Shown: piece by piece, positions 35,531 to 59,605 of the stretch | How positions within the stretch are numbered: the first letter of the stretch is position 1 | Layout: every line of letters begins with the position of its first letter | NCBI RefSeq assembly: GCF_002234675.1 | Contig: NC_019879.2 | Span: forward strand, 19,908,855 to 19,972,854 | DNA length: 64,000 bases | DNA from: Oryzias latipes | Taxonomy: Eukaryota; Chordata; Actinopteri; Beloniformes; Adrianichthyidae | Direction: 5' to 3' | The notes under the pieces: generated by a model | Told to the model about the DNA's origin: nothing | The model's input: only the letters and a program-made list of their open reading frames with translations | The model's database searches: none | Made by a program: the position numbers and the translations under genes

Positions 35531-38500
35531 ATGGCAAGTGCTAAAGTAAGCAGTTTTATTTTGCTACCTAAAACTCAGTGCTGTAACATCTAGGTTTGAA
35601 AATAATGTTTAAGTGTGCGTGTTCTAAGAAACAATAAAAGATAAACTCCTTTTATTAAAATGTAGACTGATTTAACAGCTTTGGCATGTTGAGACTTGTT
35701 CGGACTGTAAACTGACTCTGGGGCGCCCCCAGAGGATGAAAACAAATTAAGAAATATGGTTATTTTGCTTTAACTACTTAAGTGTGTTTAACAGCCGAGT
35801 GTATCCCAATTCGTGTGCCCCTGCAGTCAGCTTTGGTTCTGTGCATGGATGTGGGCTTCTCCATGTCTAACTCCGGTCCGGGGGAGGAGTCTCCCTTTGA
35901 TCTCTCCAAGAAAGTCATCCAGAAGTTTGTCCAGCGTCAGGTTACCATTTTTTTTTTTCACCAACAACCACAACCTCTGGTCGAAACAAGGTTTTTAGTG
36001 AACACATTCATTTTCTTTTGTCAGGTTTTTGCAGAGACAAAGGATGAAGTGGCTCTAGTTCTGTTTGGCACAGACGCCACCAAAAACCCACTGGAACAAG
36101 ATGAGCAGTACCAAAACATTGTTGTGCATCGTCACCTCATGGTACCAGACTTTGATCTTCTGGAAGAAATTGAGCATCAGATCCATCCAGAGGGTCAGCA
36201 GGCAGACTGTATCTTTTTTGTGTGACACGCCTTAGTTTGTTGCAAAAAAGGGTATTAAATAGGTGTTTGTTGAAGTGAAATATGGTGTGTGGGTATTCTT
36301 TTGCTGTAGTTTGTTTTCAGAGCTCACCGTGATTGTTAGTTTGACATATAGGGGTATTTTTATGACGGAGATAAGTGAGGGTCTGCTTTGATGTCTTTCA
36401 TTAAGCTATCAAATGATGGGATGCTTGGTGCCAGGTGTATTGTTGTCAATATTCTATAAATTCTAAGGTGCATTTTTTTTCCAAGCATCCATCCATTCTT
36501 TTTCTTCTGCTCATCCAGGACATTAACAGTAAAAACAAAGGACATGTGTCGTCACCCATAGAAACTGCCTTACCTCTGGCTCTGGCAAAAATGAGGCAAA
36601 ATCCTTCACCTTTGCTCCCTGATACGGTTGCCACCGTGTTGAAACCAGTCGACAGTGATTGGTCCGAGTTGCTCTGAGTCATCGTATCTATGGCAATGGC
36701 GACATACTTCCTACTTGGGAACACGAGAAGGGAGGGGTTGAGCTGTCCATTATTTTACAGTCAATCATCCAGGACGAGCAAAGATACCCAGCAAGAAAAT
36801 TGACCAAAACAAACAGTTTCAATCAATTTATCTATAGAAGTAAATCACGTTTCTAAAAAAAGGCAAAATTTGCAGAGTATTTATGAAAGATCTGTAACTT
36901 TGCAACAGTGAAAACTTGGACTGTTCTCTTAGTTGTCCTTCACTCTTCGATATGATTGTACATTACAAACTCCTTAGCAGTTGTGTGACAGGGCTGGATG
37001 CTCTTGTGGTCTGCATGGATCTGCTTCAGAAAGAAACTCAGTAAGGACACTGTTATTTTGCATGCACACACACAAACAAAAGCAAACACTGGGTATATTC
37101 ATGAAAGTTGGATGCAGTTTTGTTGAAGAAGTAACCTTGTGATGCCTTTGTAGGGGAAAGAAGTGTGACCGTCTAAACATCGTCCTCCTGACTGACCTTT
37201 GCACCCAGGTCAGCCCAGATAAACTGGAAGTTATTATTGAAAACCTGAAGCAAGCTGATATCACCCTGCAGTTCTTGTAAGAATGTGTTTTTTGGGGTGA
37301 CTACATTCCTGTTAAACCATAAAGAATGGAACAGTTTTGGATTTAAATTGTATGTCAGTTTAATGATTTTCTTTTCTTCTTCTCTGGCTTTACCTGTTGA
37401 TGGATTTACAGTTTGCCTTTTCCCGTGGAGGATGCTGAAGAAGGTCAAGGAGATGGGGAGCAAAGAGATCCAGGTCACCCTGGTGCAGGCAAAGGTCTCT
37501 CCAGGGAACAGCAGAGTGGCCTGGAGATGGTGAAACACATCATGCTGAGCCTGGATGAGGAAGATGGGCTGAATGAAGTTTACACTTTCAGGTTTTTTTT
37601 TTGTTTCTTCTGACTTGTATTTTCCCTTGTTTACATTGCTCTGTCTATAAAAAAAACATTTGTCTTGTCTTTGATGCATTTTCTTTTATTTCTTTTTTGC
37701 CGTTGCAGGAATGCTATAGAGCAGCTGTGCATGTTTAAACGCATTGATAGGAGACCGATGGCCTGGCCCTGTCAGCTGACCATTGGCAGCTCTCTGTCCA
37801 TTCGTATTGTTGGCTACAAGGCAGTAAGTTAACCACAAAGGCCGCATCATTACGTGAAGTGCAGTTTGACCCAGTCCTCAGCGTTTATTGGCAAATTATT
37901 TTACATGCAGTATGTTCACTGATGACGAATAGTTTCAATTATTTTCTTAATCTAGTAGTGGCTGTTTATTAGAGCTTGACAATTTAAGCCAACAGTTTCA
38001 CAGATTTTACGTTTGTTTGTTTGTTTTAAACAGACGTACCGCTGATGATTCATTAGGGATGGTTTCATGAATCTTACTTAGAAATGTTCATTATGCTGTC
38101 TAGGTGACTGAGGAGAAACTGAAGAAGATGTGGATCACAGTGGATGCTCAATCCAACCAAAGGGAGGACGTGAAGAAAGAGACTGTTTACTGTCTGGATG
38201 ATGACAATGAGACAGAGGTGCAGAAAGAAGACATCATTCAAGGTGAGGGTGCTCTTGAAAGCTGAAGTACTTGATGTTTCCGCTCGCGTTATGTCTCAAC
38301 ATGCACTTGAGATCTGACTTTGGCCTCCAGTTGTAATTCCATCGTCTTTTTGCAGGTTTTCGATACGGAAGCGACATTGTTCCCTTCTCTAAAGTTGATC
38401 AGGAGCAGATGAAATACAAGCATGATGGGAAGAGTTTTGCTGTGCTGGGCTTCACCAAACAGAATCTGGTATTGTGCAGATTCACACTGGGACTCTTAGC

Positions 38501-41500
38501 GCTTTTATCATTGGGTTCAAGTTATCATAATTTTCTTTTGCAGGTGCTTCGCCATCAGTTCATGGGATCACAGGTTGTCAAGATATTTCCTCCTAAAGAT
38601 GATGAGGTGGGAGCTTAGTAGACGATAGTGTACATATAATATATAACCACATGTTGGCTCTGACTTCCTCTGGTTTTCCCTCCTTTTTCTGTGCGCAGCA
38701 TGCAGGAGTTGCTCTGTCTGCGCTCATCCGTGGACTGGATGAACTGAAAATGGTGGCTATAGTGCGTTACGCTTATGATCGACGCAGCAATCCTCAAGTG
38801 GGTGCAGCTTTCCCCTGCATCAAGCAGACTTATGAGGTCAGATAACAAGTAAAAACCCCTGCCCACCCTGTGTATTCAAAAATATGACTGCAAATCACTT
38901 TCAGCAACCTGTTCTTCTCTTACTCTTACAGTGTCTGATTTACGTCCAGCTGCCTTTCATGGAGGACCTCCGGCCATTTGCTTTTCCCTCTCTTGAAAAC
39001 AACAAAAAGATTTGTCCTTCAGGTAAAACTGCCGTTCTGACTGCTGACCTGATATGTTTCAGCAATAATTCTATTTATCAAATAAAAACTCATTCAGTCC
39101 AAAAGAGGATTTCAAAAAAGCACATATGATTAAAACCTAAACATAAAAAACTTGGGATTTGTCAAAATTTTTCAAAGCAATCCTGTTTATCATTTTAACA
39201 CTAATTTCTTTCTTCAAATACCAAAATTCAAGCCTAAAATAAAATCGGAACTTTTGTGCAAAAACTAATTTGATTGTGTGTTAATGAACTCTTTGCACAA
39301 ACATCTTGATTTCTATGAAAACACACAGTTTTAAAATGTTTTTCTTTTGTTTTCTTGATATTTTTGAGATATAGGGATTTGATAGAAATATAAACTCAAT
39401 GCGTAATCTAGTCTATTTTTTTATAAGGTCAAAGGAGCAGCAAAAAAACAAAAAAAAGGCTTTGTCCTGTCTGGATTCAGTTAGGTCTCAGTGACATCTG
39501 AAACTACTGTTGTCTTGTTAACTCAAGCCGGCAGGTGTTTGGTACAGACTGCATTTTGAGTGAGTTTGCAGCACTCCAACATTTGCATGCTGTTTCCTTT
39601 CAGAGCTAACACTACGAGTTGCTGGATTCAAGCTCGATGTGGTATGAGTGTTGCCATTTGAACCTTGTGGGCTTGTTCAGTTGCAATTACAGACATTTTT
39701 TCTGCTAATTTAGCTTCTTTATTAACAAGAAATAATGTTGTTCCAATTTTTCCATAAGAATTTTAAAAATAGTTTGAAAATGTTAGATTGTGCCTCAAGG
39801 AACGAGAAATAAAACGTGTTTTGGAGAAATTGTTTTGGTGTTTTTGTGCTGTCTCCCCTGTAGAGACTCAGCTGTCAGCTGTAGACTCTCTCATTGACTC
39901 GATGATGCTGATAGAAAAAGATGAGAATGGAGAACTAATTGACCTGCTGAAGCCCCACCACATTCCTAACCCTGCCTTCCAGAGACACTTCCAGGTACTG
40001 GAGAGCTGTTTGTAAATGCTGTGAATGTCTGTCTGCTCACTACAGGTTCTGCTTTTTAATCAGCAACATCATCATCTTTATCTCTTTTTATGACTTGAAC
40101 AAAGCGCTGAACATTAAAAGCTATACATCATAAAAACAGTTAAAAACAACTTAATATTAATAAAATAAAAGAAAACATAGTAAAATAATGTTTTTAAAGG
40201 AAACTAAGTGATTGCTGTCACTCATTTAAAAAAATGTTGAAAGTAATTTTTTAGACTAATAATTAGATTAAAAAGTAGTTTCTGCTTTTGCAAAAATATT
40301 CCTTTTTTCTTTTTTTTCTGGGTGCAGGTTTGAACAGGGCAAACTCAGGAAAAATAAATAAAAAATAATTGTTGCCCTTTTAATAACTGTTAGAAAATCT
40401 GAATATATTTCCTGGTGGTTTGGTCTGTGATTAGCTCATTTAATCTCTTTGAAATGGGTAAGCATGAATGAAAAAATTTAGTAATATTCCATGTCCCAAA
40501 AGCCAAGTTCCATGACGGCTGGAGGGGTTTAAATATCTTGGGGTCTTGTTCCCGAGTGAGATTGACAGGCGGATCAGATGTATATATGTAGATATATATA
40601 TATACATATATTCATGTATATATGATAAACAAGCGCCATGTGAAAAAAGTCCGGTTACATCTGGGTTTGTGACATTATTAGGAAACGACTCATGTACGGT
40701 AATCTAAGAAGAAAAAACACAATCATCTAGTGAGTTGATATGCAGAAAAGTATATATCTTTCTTAGTTAAGAGGTGCATCTCTCCATCCTTTCTTCAGTG
40801 TCTGCACCATCGAGCCGTGAACCCCGGCGCCCCTCTGCCTCCTTTGGAGCCGTGGCTGCAGGCTAAGCTCGATCGTCCGGAGGTCATTAAGGAACGCTGC
40901 CAAGCTTCATTAGAGGAGATAAAGAGGAAGTTTCCTCTGACTGAAGTGGAAAAAAAAAAGAAGTTGAAGACTAGTGCTCAGATTTTTGGCAAAGAGTGCG
41001 TTTCTGTCCATTTCTTGCGACAAAGAAGATAAAACTTAAATTGCATTTACTGCCTTTACTGCACAACACCAAAAGCAATGTCTGATAAATACTTACTAAC
41101 ATAAAAACATTTTTATTTAACAAAATACATCATTTTGATGTCTAGAGTGCACTTTTTGTATTAGATGTCAGAAACATTCCGTTCTGCCTAACCTTTTGTA
41201 ATTCACAGTTCTAAGGAAGCAAGTGCTGATAAGGGGAAAGAAGATGAAGCAGAGGAGGAGTACAACCTGGCAGACATTGCTGAAGGCTCGGTCACTTCTG
41301 TAAGAATCAACGGCTTTGGAAAACGATTCCAGCTGATAAACTCCCCTTTTTTGTGTTCAAACTCTAAAATAAGCAATATTTCAAACAAAATGTGCACTTT
41401 TTGATCCAAAAAGAATAACTTTGAAAACATTTCATGGACACACCAGGTGGGCAGCGTGGATCCGGCAAGAGACTTCCGCACCCTGTTGAAGCAGAAGAGT

Positions 41501-42606
41501 CTTCCATTTGGAGAGGGTGGGCTTTGTTTATTTATTAATCTTTTTCTCTTCCTATAGACTTTTTGAAATTTCATTATGCCTCGTAGTGACTCATGTTCAC
41601 TCCCTACAATTTTGTTTTTCTCTTCGTGATGACCCTCGCGTCCTTCCAGCTTGCCAGCAGCTGACACACAGGATCGAGCAGTTGCTTAGCAACAAGAACA
41701 CACAATACTACATGAAGAGCATCACCTGTATCCAGGCTTTTAAAGAGCAATCTGTTAAGGTAGACAAATATTTACTATCTCTGGCTCTGCCTAACATGAC
41801 ATACCATGTAGTTTTAGGTTTTCACTGCTCTGCTTTACTTTGAATGTCTAGGTGTTAATGTTTTCTTCTTGTGATTTCAGCAGAGCCCAGTTATTTTTAA
41901 GTGTGTGCATTCCTCCAACACCCTTGAACGGAATATGAATGTTTTATACTTTATTTTAGATGGCAAATGCTGATCTGTACAATAGCTACCTTCAATCCCT
42001 GAAAAGGAGCATTCCCAGCAGAGGCCTGGAGGTCTTCTGGGATCTGCTCGTTCAAGGTACGATAAGCCTCTTTGCTACAGGCTGGAAAGCCTCTCCTTAA
42101 TTATTCCTCTGCTGAGATGAAGTGAAACCTTTGCATGATTTGAATGCAAAATGACACTGGAGTCACAGCCCTGGTCTTCTCAAGAGTTCAACTGTATTTA
42201 AACAGATGGCGTGACTTTGATCAGCAGTGAGGAGGTTTCTGGAAGTTTGATTTCAAAAAATGAGGCCAATGAGGTAAAACTCCCTGTGATCCGTTACACA
42301 AATTAAAGGAATGTATTTAAAATATAATTTAATAAAATTTATTCTTTTTTTTTTAAAATGTTTAGTTTCTAAAAGCTGAGGAGATAAAGCAGGAGGCAGC
42401 TGCACCCCAAGCAGAAGACACTGGAGATGTTGATGACCTGGTAAGTGTAGATCTTGTTTCAGTCACAATGCAGATCACGTAAAGTGTGAAGCACACATTA
42501 AAACAATTGTGTGTTCCATGTCAGGACATGCATTAGCATGTGCGTCTGAGCTTGCAGCCCTGACACTGTTTTTTTCTGTTTTTCTGTGCAGCTGGACATG
42601 ATGTGA
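35531..42606 (+). CDS. xrcc5: Ku80 (XRCC5), DNA end-binding subunit, 21 coding exons
   Basis: Nuclear partner of Ku70 that encircles broken DNA ends and recruits DNA-PKcs for non-homologous end joining. Exons: 35531-35545, 35827-35940, 36025-36208, 36992-37040, 37154-37276, 37412-37591, 37709-37823, 38104-38242, 38356-38468, 38544-38606, 38699-38836, 38932-39022, 39864-39994, 40799-40995, 41209-41299, 41447-41516, 41650-41759, 41960-42056, 42206-42273, 42366-42440, 42592-42606. They join in frame to 725 aa (human 732). In order: a VWA-like N-terminal domain with [14 protein letters not shown] (about 8-235); the Ku core with [16 protein letters not shown] and [18 protein letters not shown]; a lysine-rich linker; the C-terminal helical domain; and the DNA-PKcs-binding tail ending DVDDLLDMM. 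The first exon codes only MASAK. The AATAAA at 42808-42813 is the likely polyadenylation signal. Confidence 0.96.
36530..36760. repeat. Possible dispersed repeat in xrcc5 intron 3
   Basis: A GC-richer block inside an AT-rich intron, open on both strands over 60-90 codons but with no recognisable protein. Words such as GGTTGCCACCGTGTTGAAAC and CTATGGCAATGGCGACATAC look like a fish interspersed repeat. The assignment is a guess from base composition and impression only. Confidence 0.25.
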
Positions 42607-43433
42607 GAGGAGAGGCTGGAGTGTCTGCAGATTTCTGCGGAATGTAATCTTTGAACCAAACCCGACCAAACCATTTCAGACGCCCATTGTTCTGCGTGAA
42701 GAAGGCCATTCTGCCTCCCACTCCGAGACTGAACTCTGGCTGCTGATAACAAAGAAATGGCGTCTGCAGAGCTGTGTTTAACCCAACTTTACTGTTTACA
42801 CATAATGAATAAAAACTGTTGTACATAACATTCACAAAAGCTGCTCATTTATCTGACTTTAAGAGCTTTGAGTCCACTTTTAATTATAAGATTGCAGTTG
42901 CTTCTATCTAATTCTATTTCAGTTGCGGTGACGTAAATCAATATGAGTGCATCATTTTTAGACATTTTCTATTTGCGAAATGTGATTAAACAGTCATTTG
43001 CTGTGACAGCAGCAAATTAGGAAGTGCGTATTTCTACTTTGCAAGGGAAATCCAGTGCATTTTAGGATGTTCTTTGAACATCAATGGGATCTTTTGTGGC
43101 TTTTGATGCTTGCTGAGGGATGGAAAAGCTTTACTACTGCGTGTCACACAAAGAAAATGTGCATTTCCGATGCTTAGATTAGACTGTTTAACATGCCTGG
43201 TTTCAAACCATTATATTTTTCTTGACATTTGAATGTCTTTGCACTTAAATGGTATGGTAAAGTTAGGAAACCGTGACATCCCATTAAAACATCTCCAAAT
43301 GACAAAATATCTTGTGAACTTGCTTCTGGTGCATTGCAAATGTGATGCCAGTTTTGAACTTAGATTTTATGAGAACTTTGAAATGCCAGCTTAATGGCTT
43401 TAGCACCAGTTCTATTTCATGCTCACACAAGCA
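42607..43433. other. Convergent 3' ends of xrcc5 and col6a2
   Basis: The xrcc5 3' UTR runs to about 42830 (AATAAA at 42808-42813). The rest should be col6a2 3' UTR read on the minus strand; a variant signal ATTAAA (reverse of 42878-42883) is a candidate end. No coding sequence was seen. Confidence 0.4.
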
Positions 43434-53587
<10,154 letters not shown>

Positions 53588-56284
53588 TTTCTCCTGAAGC
53601 ACACACATACACACAGTTCAGTTTGACTCCATAGCTTGTTTCAAGGAGCTGAGGAAGCTGTCAGAGATGTGAGGCTCTGCTGAGAGAGTCTGCAGAGTCT
53701 AAGAGTGCTTATCGCTTTTTTAAGAAACTCAGTGAAACACAATTCTGTGTGGGGGAAGAAAACATTGAGATGGATATTTTTTGGCATCATTTAACTGACA
53801 GAGTGCAGCAAAGTTAAAAGAAGGAATTTTAACAATATTTTACAGAAATCATTTTCCTCAAAGCAACATGTTACCCTTTGATGGCAGATGATTAAAGAAC
53901 AAGGATGAACATCTTTGCTTTCTTCTTCTTTTAAGGCTGAAGGAAAAACCCAACATTAGCAGTAAATGCATAAATGTGCCATAGATTTAAGTTAGAAATG
54001 CACAATTTGGGTTTTTGCACCAAAGGTTTGAGCTTTAAACACTCAATTTTTCAAAAATTCCGATTTAAATTATTTTTCCAAATCTTTTCCAGAAAATTTG
54101 GTTACATTTTCAGGCAAAACTTTTAAAATGACTGTCAGTGGAAGCACATGTGGAGAAAATGTTCTTAGGGACTTGTGTTTGAAAGACAGAATATTAGATG
54201 AGGCCAAAATTGGTGGAAAATTCCCTGCTTGTTCTTCTTTTTGGCTTCTCTTTTCGGGGATTGCCAAAGTAAATCCCCCCACGATTCATTTTGCTTCAGG
54301 ATTATGATGCCCCTCCCATCCCAACCCTCTCTATTTAGCCACACTTGGGACGTGCACATGGAAACACTGCAGTGTCCAGTAGCTCATATAATCTGGTAGC
54401 TAGTTTGTTCTGATGAAATATTGTTGATGTTTTGTTCAGTGTTCCAGATTTAAATTATTTAAATATGCAAATGCTGTTATTCCCAATTGGTAAATAGTAC
54501 AGTTTGCTTATTAAAATTTCACAAGTGCACATTTTTAGGGAGAAGTGTTGGCACAATTTTATCTAGGAAGATCTGCCAGCTTCCTGCAGGTTTTCCAGAA
54601 ATCCTGCCTTTATCTGATGATTACCTGAATCAGGTGTGTTTAGCCAATAAGTAGCTTCAATGGCAGGTTGGCTGGAAAACATGTTGGACACCAGCCCTGG
54701 AGATCTTGATTTTGACTCCCCTGCTCTGAACCAATAGCTAAACTGCCTGCCTCTTCTCATCCAACCACAAACATTTTTTGCTTTTAAAAATCGACATTTA
54801 TCCCTCTATGTTCCACACGGCTCACCGGGTTTTCCTTCACCCAATTCTCTACCAGGAACAATGCCTTGTCATAGATTGGCCCTCAGTCAGTATCAACAAC
54901 CTTTGCGGTTTATTCATCTATGGTCCGAGCCGATCCCAGCATTGGCCCAGAGCCTAAACACCAAACACTTTCATGCACATCTATTTGTTACACAAAAAAA
55001 TATTTCATTGAAGTCCCGATATATTTCCTTATTCAAATGATTTGTAAGAAAAGGAAAAACAGATCAAAGGGTCCTAACCACCCCAGAGCAAAAAAGAAAT
55101 AGAAAAAAAAACAGTATAGGCTATTTTTTTGTTGGCTTACATTTTTACAAGTTTTTTGTGTAACCCAAATCTGCAACTCCAGCTCTGAATTCATGTTTTA
55201 TCAGCAGCACGGACACACAAAGAACTCAACCATCTGAAATCAAATCCAGGAAACCAAATACCTATGAGAATTGTTCTGGTTCTTTTTGAACATTTCTTTT
55301 ACTTTCAATCATTGAGCTATAATACAAAAAAGGTGATGAAAAATGAAAAAAAAAGAAGAAATCTAAGGAGAAAAATACACACTTCACAAAAAAATTAAAA
55401 AAAAATGTTGAGATCTCTGTGTTTCAGAATCCTTTATCATGGCCTCAAATCCTGAGTCACAGATTTTTGTGGTAGATTTCCAGCCAATAAGTTTGAAACC
55501 TTTGAAGGTGTAGTCCTTTCCGAGGTTTTCATGAGCCTGTTCTTTTTAAAAATTATGTAATGTTTTGTTTTTAAGAAAACTAATTTTATTAATTGAAATT
55601 CCCCTCTATTCATATGGAACCTCATAATACTCATATGTTCAATCTAGCTTAGTTATACACATTTAAAATCATAAAATGCCATCTGTTCCTAAAGTCAAAA
55701 TAAAGTTACTCACCTTGGGAGCAGAACGGAGACAAAGGGAAGACTGGGTTGTGTCAGGAAATACAAGCAGTCAAGATAATCATCTCCAAAGGAAATTTCC
55801 AAAATCTGCAGAGCAGTATTCTGGATCTGCACTGAGCTGCTCCGTACGCCACCACAGAGAGTTCTGATGAGATTCTGCTGCTGGACAAAAACATCGGCCC
55901 AGGCTCTAATACGAAAACCCCACTGTGGAGGCTTTAAGATGTTTTTTTGTTTTGTTTTGTTTTGTTTATAAAAGGATTCTGGGATGAATTTGTCTTCATG
56001 AAAAAAGGTTTGAGGAGCTCCTTTGCAAATACCTCCCACTGCTGCATACCCTTACATGGAAAGTGCTGCTCTGACTCCCTCTGTTTATGTTTCATGACTG
56101 CACAGCATGAAAAATACCACGCTGGAATCTTAACTGTACACAAATATTTCTCAAGAGATAACTGACCAGATCAGCAGAACGTACTAAAAATCTTTTATTT
56201 CATTATTAACAGAAATGAATTTAGTGAGATGTGTGGATTTTGGGTTTAAAATCAGGTTTTATTTTAACATGACATTGAGTTCAC
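53588..56284. other. Upstream region of col6a2 (5' UTR, intron or promoter)
   Basis: A splice acceptor (minus strand CTTCAG|GAGAAA) lies just before the ATG at 53587, so a non-coding first exon should lie upstream. One candidate donor, CCAAG|GTGAGTAA on the minus strand, ends an exon at 55714, with transcript-like sequence at 55714-55800; this is a guess. The rest is AT-rich, with no recognisable coding sequence. Frames at 55710-56039 on the minus strand show no known domain. Confidence 0.35.
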
Positions 56285-56557
56285 TGGAAATAAATGACCT
56301 TCGCAGTCACCAGATCTCAACCCAATAGAGCCCCTTTGGAAGGTGGTGTAACAGGAAATTCGGATCATGGATGTTCAGCCGACACATCTGCAGCAACTAT
56401 GTGATGCTGTCATGTCAATATGTACCAAACTCTCTGAGGAATATGTCCAGTACCTTGTTGAATCTATGCCACCAAGGATTAAGGCAGGTCTGAAGGCAAA
56501 AGGGCATCCAACTAGATACTAGCAAGGTGCACTTAATAATGTGGCTGGTGAGTGTAG
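56285..56557 (+). pseudogene. Tc1/mariner transposase C-terminal fossil
   Basis: From 56304 the frame reads QSPDLNPIEPLW, the C-terminal catalytic block of Tc1-like transposases where the glutamate of IE is an active-site residue. The frame runs to a stop at 56520-56522 but has an in-frame TAA after LWKVV. The sequence after the stop (AAGGTGCACTTAATAATG to GTGGCTGGTGAGTGTA) matches a terminal repeat well known in fish genomes. Nothing of the upstream transposase is present, so it is a dead 3' fragment. Confidence 0.75.
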
Positions 56558-59500
56558 CATTGGGACATTGCTTTAAATCTTTTGGGATCCAGAGTATTAA
56601 AGTTGTGTTTAGGTCTTTTTAATGAAAGTCTTACAAATCATTGTTCCTATTTCCTTTTTTCAAAGTATTCTGATATAGATTTGCTGAGCTGCTTTGTACA
56701 ATCATACTGTTGCAGGGCACACTCCTAACCCAACCGAGGATCCCGCAATACATTCACATAAAATTCAGAAGTAGCAGAAGCTGATGGGTAACAGATTAAC
56801 TGCAAAAGCACCCATGGGAATAAAATAAATATTCACTTCTCTTCAATTTATGATGGAATTCACTGTCTTCAATTTTTGCCAGCAAAGTCTATTGAAATCC
56901 AATATGCTCACTTTTAGTGTCATCTGTTGAAATGACTGTTCCAGACGTCTGGTGCAGAATCGATTTACCAAACAGGCTTCCATGTATTTTTTAAACAAAT
57001 TGTTTTTATACTGACAAACAAAGAGTAGTTAATCTATTTTTTTTCTTTTTTACTGACTGTTACACATCTGTCATACTCAGTGTGGCCCATAGGGTCAAAC
57101 CCCTGATTTTTTGCCTTTTTTAAGTAATACATGCTCTGACCTTGAGCTCAACTTGTTAGAAGTTAGCTGAGGTCCTACTTTTTTTTTTTTTATCCAGGAG
57201 GTTTTTTTTATTTTATTAAACTGATGTTAAGAAACTTACTTCTCAAAATCTGCACTTTAAACACAGGCAGAAGGGACATAAACTCACAATTCCTTTTCAT
57301 GACACTGAATAGCCTAAATTTGCAAAAAGTCGTAAAGAGAGAACTGGAAAACAGGCAGGGTCGTAGCTCTCAAGGACCAGAATTGGGCAGTCCTAAATTT
57401 GTATCTTCAAGCCTAAAAAAAGTTTTAGTCTGGCAACATTTAGAATATCATCCCTAAACTGACCAGATGAGCTAAAGAACAGAACATGTACTTTTGTCTC
57501 ATTGGGATCACAATATTGTTATTGTGATTCCAACCGGTCTAAACTGGCGCAAGCTGGCAGAACCCTACTGCTATAATTCTGACTCTCACACAAAACATCT
57601 CACGACACTCCATTTTAGACGTTTGTGTTCTTTTTCCTTCTAGTTAAATTTGTTGGGTTGCTCTTCTTTTGAATTTTAATGCTAATTGATATCAGCAGCT
57701 CCTGAGCTGTGATTATGTGCATCCATATAAATGACGTTTTGTTCTGTTCAGCTGCTTCCTGTTCTGTTTTCTGTCACACCTGGTTTGTGGTTCCAATCAG
57801 CCCAGCTGCCTCTCCTTTGTTAATTACCTCTTCATGTGTACAAATATCGCCCCCAGGTTTTAGTCCTCTGTAGCCAGATCATCATCCTGCTTTTGTTCCT
57901 CCTCTGTCTCGTTAGTTTGACTTCATTTCATTAATATGCCTATGGTTTTTACAAGTCCTATACAACAGATGTGTACTTTTTTGATGAAATATGTTGAATA
58001 AATGCTCATAGAATCTGGCCTTATTGCATAGATTTTGACAATTGAAATAAACATTCCATGGATGTAAATGATTCAGATAAGCAATGGGATGAATAAGTTG
58101 TATTGTTTATTATATTTTCTTTTAGTCCACTATGATAAACAAGCTTCTCTGCAAAATCTGTTTTCTTCATGTAGCCTAATAGTTTATGTAGAACTACAGA
58201 CGGTAAATGAATGTGTTTAATTTTCTGCCTTTAATACACAGTGAGACTCACACATCAACATGGTTTTTCATATTTCAATAATTTAAAAACTTATCATAAA
58301 CTCATCTCAAACAAACAAAACAAGCAAAAAGAGTCCTCATAATTTATGAGAGCTGCTAAGCTCACATTAATTTTTCATTCTGTCACTAAGGACAGGTTCC
58401 TGACATACTCTTTGGATAGATTCTTACTAATGAACCACTTGTCTTTCTGTGTCTTATTCAATGGATATCCTAAAGGATCAAGGGTGTGAATGTGTCCTCT
58501 AAAGGATCCTAAACTGTCCTTTGTCCAGATGAATAAATCTTCTCGCCTTTTCTGATATGAACAGATATGCGTTGGTGAAATATTTGTAAGAGGCTGCAGC
58601 TGAGATCAAAGGCAGCTTTTATTGCTAAGATTTCATTAGAGAACTTGGGGATGCAATTATGCATCACAGTTATCAAAAAAACAGCAGCTAAACAGCCATC
58701 CAGTAATCTTTTAAATGGCTTTTATCTAATTGCATTGTTTTTCTCCCAAAACAAAACATTAATTAATTGCTTGTTTTCTGGACTTAAACTTTGTGGAAAA
58801 CCTTTTTCATCATATGGTCACCATTTCTCAAAAGCATGGAGCAAAATGGTCAGAAAACAGACCTTTATCTTTGTCATGGGTGGGGTCGTTCATATTGGGA
58901 GGCTCAATTTTTTAGACACATCTTCAAATGAGGTCACTTGCTGGAGTCTGCGGCAGCAAGCCAATCAACACAAATGCATCAGCCTGCAAAGAGCTTCAAC
59001 ATTCAAAGACAGCGGACTCGGGAAGTCCCTCATCAGGGGCTTAATTAGAGACATGTAGCTACACTACCGCTGACCCACTCACATGCTACTGCTGCTGTTT
59101 CTGGAGTATCAGTGTGAAGGGGCTGGCGGGGTTTGTGAGCATGTGCGCGATGTGGTGGTGGTAGTAAAATGTCTCTGATGGGATGCTGAGTGAGCAATTA
59201 AAAAAGATGCAGCCTGCTGGGATCAGATAAACGCTGTAGCTAAAACAACTGCAGCATGAAAAAGGGACAAACAGGTTGAAGTGTACCACCCCTGACTGGC
59301 AGAAACATGTCACACATGCGATGTCTGACCATTTTTAAGTACTGGAGTTTACAGAAAAAAGTACTAAATATCAATTAGTCAAATTTACCTACTTCAGTGA
59401 TTTAGGCAAAAAATAGTTTGGTAAAAAATGTGATTTATGGTTCATTTTGATATCTGATATCAAAAATGTTTAACTTATAAAACCAGAAACACAGTTTTCT

Positions 59501-59605
59501 AAAAGGTATGTGTAATTGTGTAAATAACTAAAATTCCAAAGAGAATGTCTTCTCTTTTCACTTAATTATTTTTTTCATTTAAAATTTTTCATAACATAAA
59601 GCTTA
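56558..59605. other. Intergenic DNA without a recognisable gene
   Basis: AT-rich, with no family-like protein and no clear exon. The 137-codon frame at 58645-59058 has no recognisable domain and base composition like its surroundings. No repeat could be assigned. Confidence 0.5.

Noticed and set aside
36435..36724. Overlapping frames of 80 and 92 codons in xrcc5 intron 3
   Set aside because: No known protein, open on both strands, looks like a GC-richer repeat; not supported as a gene or exon.
39604..39642. Possible extra xrcc5 exon (39 bases with CAG before and GTATGA after)
   Set aside because: Including it breaks the frame into the next exon, which joins perfectly to 39022 and matches the human Ku80 order without it.
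58645..59058. Plus-strand 137-codon frame in intergenic DNA
   Set aside because: No recognisable domain, no splice context, composition like the surrounding DNA; length is possible by chance or from an old repeat.
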